This document shows positions 61,804 to 64,000 of a stretch of 64,000 nucleotides of DNA, in pieces; within the stretch, counting starts at the first letter, position 1, and the number at the start of each line of letters is the position of its first letter. Under the pieces are notes generated by a model. It made no database searches, was not told the origin of the DNA, and saw nothing but the letters and a program-made list of their open reading frames with translations. A program made the translations under genes and the position numbers. The stretch comes from UBA10347 sp905182135 (GTDB taxonomy: Bacteria > Actinomycetota > Acidimicrobiia > Acidimicrobiales > UBA10347), in NCBI GenBank assembly GCA_963925805.1, contig CAWUSE010000002.1, positions 124,001 to 188,000 on the forward strand, written 5' to 3'.

Positions 61804-63471
61804 TCAGGTGTCGATGATGACCGGCATGATCATGGGGCGCCGTTGGCTTCGCGAATTGACGCACGTACCAGCGGCACGACGCGCCTTGCGCATTAGCGAC
61901 GCTCGATCCCAGTCCTTGTTGCTGAGCTCCTTGTCGATGGCGTTACCGACCAACTTGACGATCTCAGCTTCGATCTCTTCACCATCGTCTCCGTCGAGCC
62001 AGCCTCGAGACTCGACCCAGGGGTCACACATCTGTTTGGCTTCGCCAAAGTTGACAACAGCCGTCACGGACACGAATCCTTGCTGACCAATAATGCGGCG
62101 CTGTGCGATGACGCCGCGATCTGGTCCCAGGAAGCGGCCGTTTAGCATCTGATGCGCTCCAGGGGTGACCTTTTGTCGGAGCGAGAGTCCGTCGTCAGCC
62201 AACACGACCTGATCGCCATCTTGGGCAAGCAATGTGCGGTTCTCGGCCAGACCAAGCGACTGAGCCAGTTCATTGTGCGCAACCATATGACGGTATTCAC
62301 CGTGTACCGGCACGAACCATTCAGGGCGAGACACCGTGTGCAGAGTCGTCAACTCGTCTCGCTTGCCATGGCCGCTCGTATGGATTTCGACAAGCCCGCT
62401 ATGTACGACCTCGGCGCCGCGCCGAATCAAATCGTTCATCAGGTTCGATACACGAGCCTCATTACCGGGGATTGGGTGTGAGCTCAAGATGATGGTGTCG
62501 CGATCACCAATCCTTATCCAGCGGCTGGTGCCTGCAGCAGCAGTGGCCAACGACGACCGCTCTTCACCCTGCGAACCAGTTGAAATAATACACACTTCGC
62601 CGGGTTCGAAATCGCCAATTTCCTCGATGTCAAAAAATGCTGCGTCAGGAATTTTGAGCAAACCTAAGGAACGGGCGAGTGCCACGTTCTTTCGCATCGA
62701 TAGCCCCAGCGTGGCCAGTTTGCGCCCATCGTCGAGCGCTGCATTAACGATCTGCTGCACCCGGTGCATATGGCTAGCAAAGCATGCCGTGATAACTCGC
62801 CGGCCTTGGTTCGCACGGAAGACCTCGGCCAAGTTGGCACCCATGGTGCTCTCGCTCGCTGTGGAGCCAGGAGCATCGCTGTTCGTGCTGTCAGCTAGCA
62901 GAAGCCGAATACCCGGGTCCTCCGCCAATGCACCGATCCGAGGCAGGTTCGTGCGGCGCCCATCGATTGGGTGGGGGTCGAGTTTGAAGTCGCTGCTGTG
63001 CAGAACTAAACCCTGCGGCGTGGTGATAGCACTAATGAGACCACCAGGAACCGAGTGGGTCACGGCAAGAAACTCAACGCTAAAAGGGCCGATTTGCACC
63101 GTCTCGTTATCGGCGACTTCGATCAACTTCGTCCGACCCATCACGTGGCGTTCGTCGCAGCGGTACCGGACTAAACCGAGCGTGAACGCAGAGCCGTAGA
63201 TCGGAAACTCAAGCCCGCGATCCAGCACATGAGCGATCGCGCCAATATGGTCCTCGTGCCCGTGTGTGACCAGGCAACCAATGATCTTGTCTTTACGCTC
63301 GAACAGGTAGTCGATGTCGGGCAGAATCGAATCCACGCCCGGTTCCTCTTCGCTCGCGAAAAGCTGACCACAGTCCAAGATCAGCAGTGCATCGTCGGTC
63401 TCGATGGCTGCGCAGTTGCGGCCAATATCGCCAAGGCCTCCGAGGAAGGTGATGGTTACCTCGTTGGTCAT
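61804..63471 (-). CDS. rnj: Ribonuclease J
   Basis: The ATG at 63471 gives 555 residues, the usual length. The metallo-beta-lactamase motif THGHEDH supplies H70, H72, D74 and H75. The beta-CASP part includes LLADSTNSDAPGST and VVHSGLVEIHTSGHG, followed by PVHGEYRHMVAHNELA and the C-terminal domain. It is a 5' exonuclease and endonuclease for mRNA decay and rRNA maturation. It starts 13 bases after the dapA stop, the typical actinobacterial dapA-rnj pair. Confidence 0.95.
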   Translation of the reverse strand: MTNEVTITFLGGLGDIGRNCAAIETDDALLILDCGQLFASEEEPGVDSILPDIDYLFERKDKIIGCLVTHGHEDHIGAIAHVLDRGLEFPIYGSAFTLGLVRYRCDERHVMGRTKLIEVADNETVQIGPFSVEFLAVTHSVPGGLISAITTPQGLVLHSSDFKLDPHPIDGRRTNLPRIGALAEDPGIRLLLADSTNSDAPGSTASESTMGANLAEVFRANQGRRVITACFASHMHRVQQIVNAALDDGRKLATLGLSMRKNVALARSLGLLKIPDAAFFDIEEIGDFEPGEVCIISTGSQGEERSSLATAAAGTSRWIRIGDRDTIILSSHPIPGNEARVSNLMNDLIRRGAEVVHSGLVEIHTSGHGKRDELTTLHTVSRPEWFVPVHGEYRHMVAHNELAQSLGLAENRTLLAQDGDQVVLADDGLSLRQKVTPGAHQMLNGRFLGPDRGVIAQRRIIGQQGFVSVTAVVNFGEAKQMCDPWVESRGWLDGDDGEEIEAEIVKLVGNAIDKELSNKDWDRASLMRKARRAAGTCVNSRSQRRPMIMPVIIDT

Positions 63472-63484
63472 GATGTTTTCCTGA

Positions 63485-64000
63485 TCAGTTAGTGGGGAGG
63501 CTGGCTTCGATCGCCAGACCAGATCCCTCGATGATGGCGCGGGCTGCTGCTTCGAGCCCTGGCGGCTCCATATGCATCGGCGACCGTCCGGTACCCACGC
63601 TATGGCCAAGCATGCGCAACATCGCCTTGGTCGGTATCGGATTTGGCGCATCCGGCATCGACTCGAACCCAAACGAGGGCAGCATCATCGCATTCAGCTT
63701 GCGGGCCTTGACCACATCACCCGAGGCAAATGCCGCGAACATCTGAACATGCTCGGGGCCTGTCCAATGGGTGGCAACCCCGATCGCACCAATGGCGCCG
63801 ATTGCCATGAGCGGAAGCGTCAGGCTGTCATCACCACTGTAGATCTCGAAGCCATCTGGTGCCTGTGTCAGCAGCATGGCGGTTTCGGCCGGGTCGCCTG
63901 CAGCATCCTTGATACCAACGATGTTGCTGACGTCGTGTGCCAGGGTCAGCAGGTTCTCGGTCTCGACCTTGCGGCCAGCACGCGCTGGAATGTCGTAGAT
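63485..64000 (-). CDS. dapA: 4-hydroxy-tetrahydrodipicolinate synthase (partial, N-terminus beyond window)
   Basis: The frame is open to the window edge and gives the C-terminal 171 residues. YDIPARAGRKVETE corresponds to the pyruvate-site strand, and the Schiff-base Lys lies in VGIKDAAGD. IYSGDDSLTLPLMAIGAIG and the GVATHWTGPEHV helix follow. It condenses pyruvate with aspartate semialdehyde in lysine and diaminopimelate synthesis. RNase J follows 13 bases downstream. Confidence 0.93.
   Translation of the reverse strand: MYDIPARAGRKVETENLLTLAHDVSNIVGIKDAAGDPAETAMLLTQAPDGFEIYSGDDSLTLPLMAIGAIGAIGVATHWTGPEHVQMFAAFASGDVVKARKLNAMMLPSFGFESMPDAPNPIPTKAMLRMLGHSVGTGRSPMHMEPPGLEAAARAIIEGSGLAIEASLPTN

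Overview
The window looks like a chromosome segment of an actinobacterium, most likely a marine member of the Acidimicrobiia. The grounds are moderately high GC with many GTG starts, a DUF3097 protein (an actinobacterial family), and the actinobacterial-type order dapA - RNase J - ftsK - rimO/pgsA/cinA at the right-hand end. The taxonomic assignment is inference. No tRNA, rRNA, CRISPR array, phage module or insertion sequence was recognised.

Bases 1-40,500 hold a scattered but biochemically coherent set of genes for C2 sulfonates. Taurine would be deaminated by a taurine-pyruvate aminotransferase (34155-32773) with alanine dehydrogenase (39916-38801) restoring pyruvate. Sulfoacetate would be activated by a two-subunit ADP-forming CoA ligase and reduced by an acylating aldehyde dehydrogenase (8339-11866). 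Both routes give sulfoacetaldehyde, which Xsc (25950-24184) cleaves to acetyl phosphate and sulfite. Pta (32335-31409) makes acetyl-CoA. A SoeABC-like cytoplasmic molybdenum sulfite dehydrogenase (4572-1), with fused B and C subunits and a divergent LysR regulator, would oxidise sulfite to sulfate. A dimethylglycine/sarcosine-dehydrogenase-type flavoprotein (34318-36774), divergent from tpa, is a candidate N-methyltaurine demethylase. No sulfonate importer or sulfite/sulfate exporter lies in the window.

Between these are an ABC-2 exporter, a Baeyer-Villiger-type monooxygenase, a CaiB/BaiF CoA-transferase, a 3-hydroxyisobutyrate-type dehydrogenase, a Tat-exported haem peroxidase with a two-component system, a CobS/CobT pair without cobN, and a divergent pair formed by hydroxyacid-oxoacid transhydrogenase and a D-2-hydroxyacid dehydrogenase.

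Bases 40,970-45,038 hold a compact four-gene minus-strand operon: a beta-class DNA methyltransferase with a C-terminal extension, two uncharacterised proteins and DUF3097. It is the best candidate for an undescribed restriction-modification or defence-like system here. Bases 45,179-50,632 carry a 2OG-Fe(II) oxygenase, MsrB, an SDR, a DUF1932 dehydrogenase, a dimethylformamidase-like protein and a small protein coupled to cinA.

Bases 50,629-64,000 are housekeeping: cinA, pgsA, rimO, a Na+/Ca2+ exchanger, a PEP-utiliser-like protein, ftsK, a methyltransferase, RNase J and dapA (partial). Decayed genes are visible: a histidine kinase remnant near 37 kb, a DUF3179 gene broken by stops and frameshifts near 57.5 kb, and smaller fragments at 8.2 and 21.1 kb.
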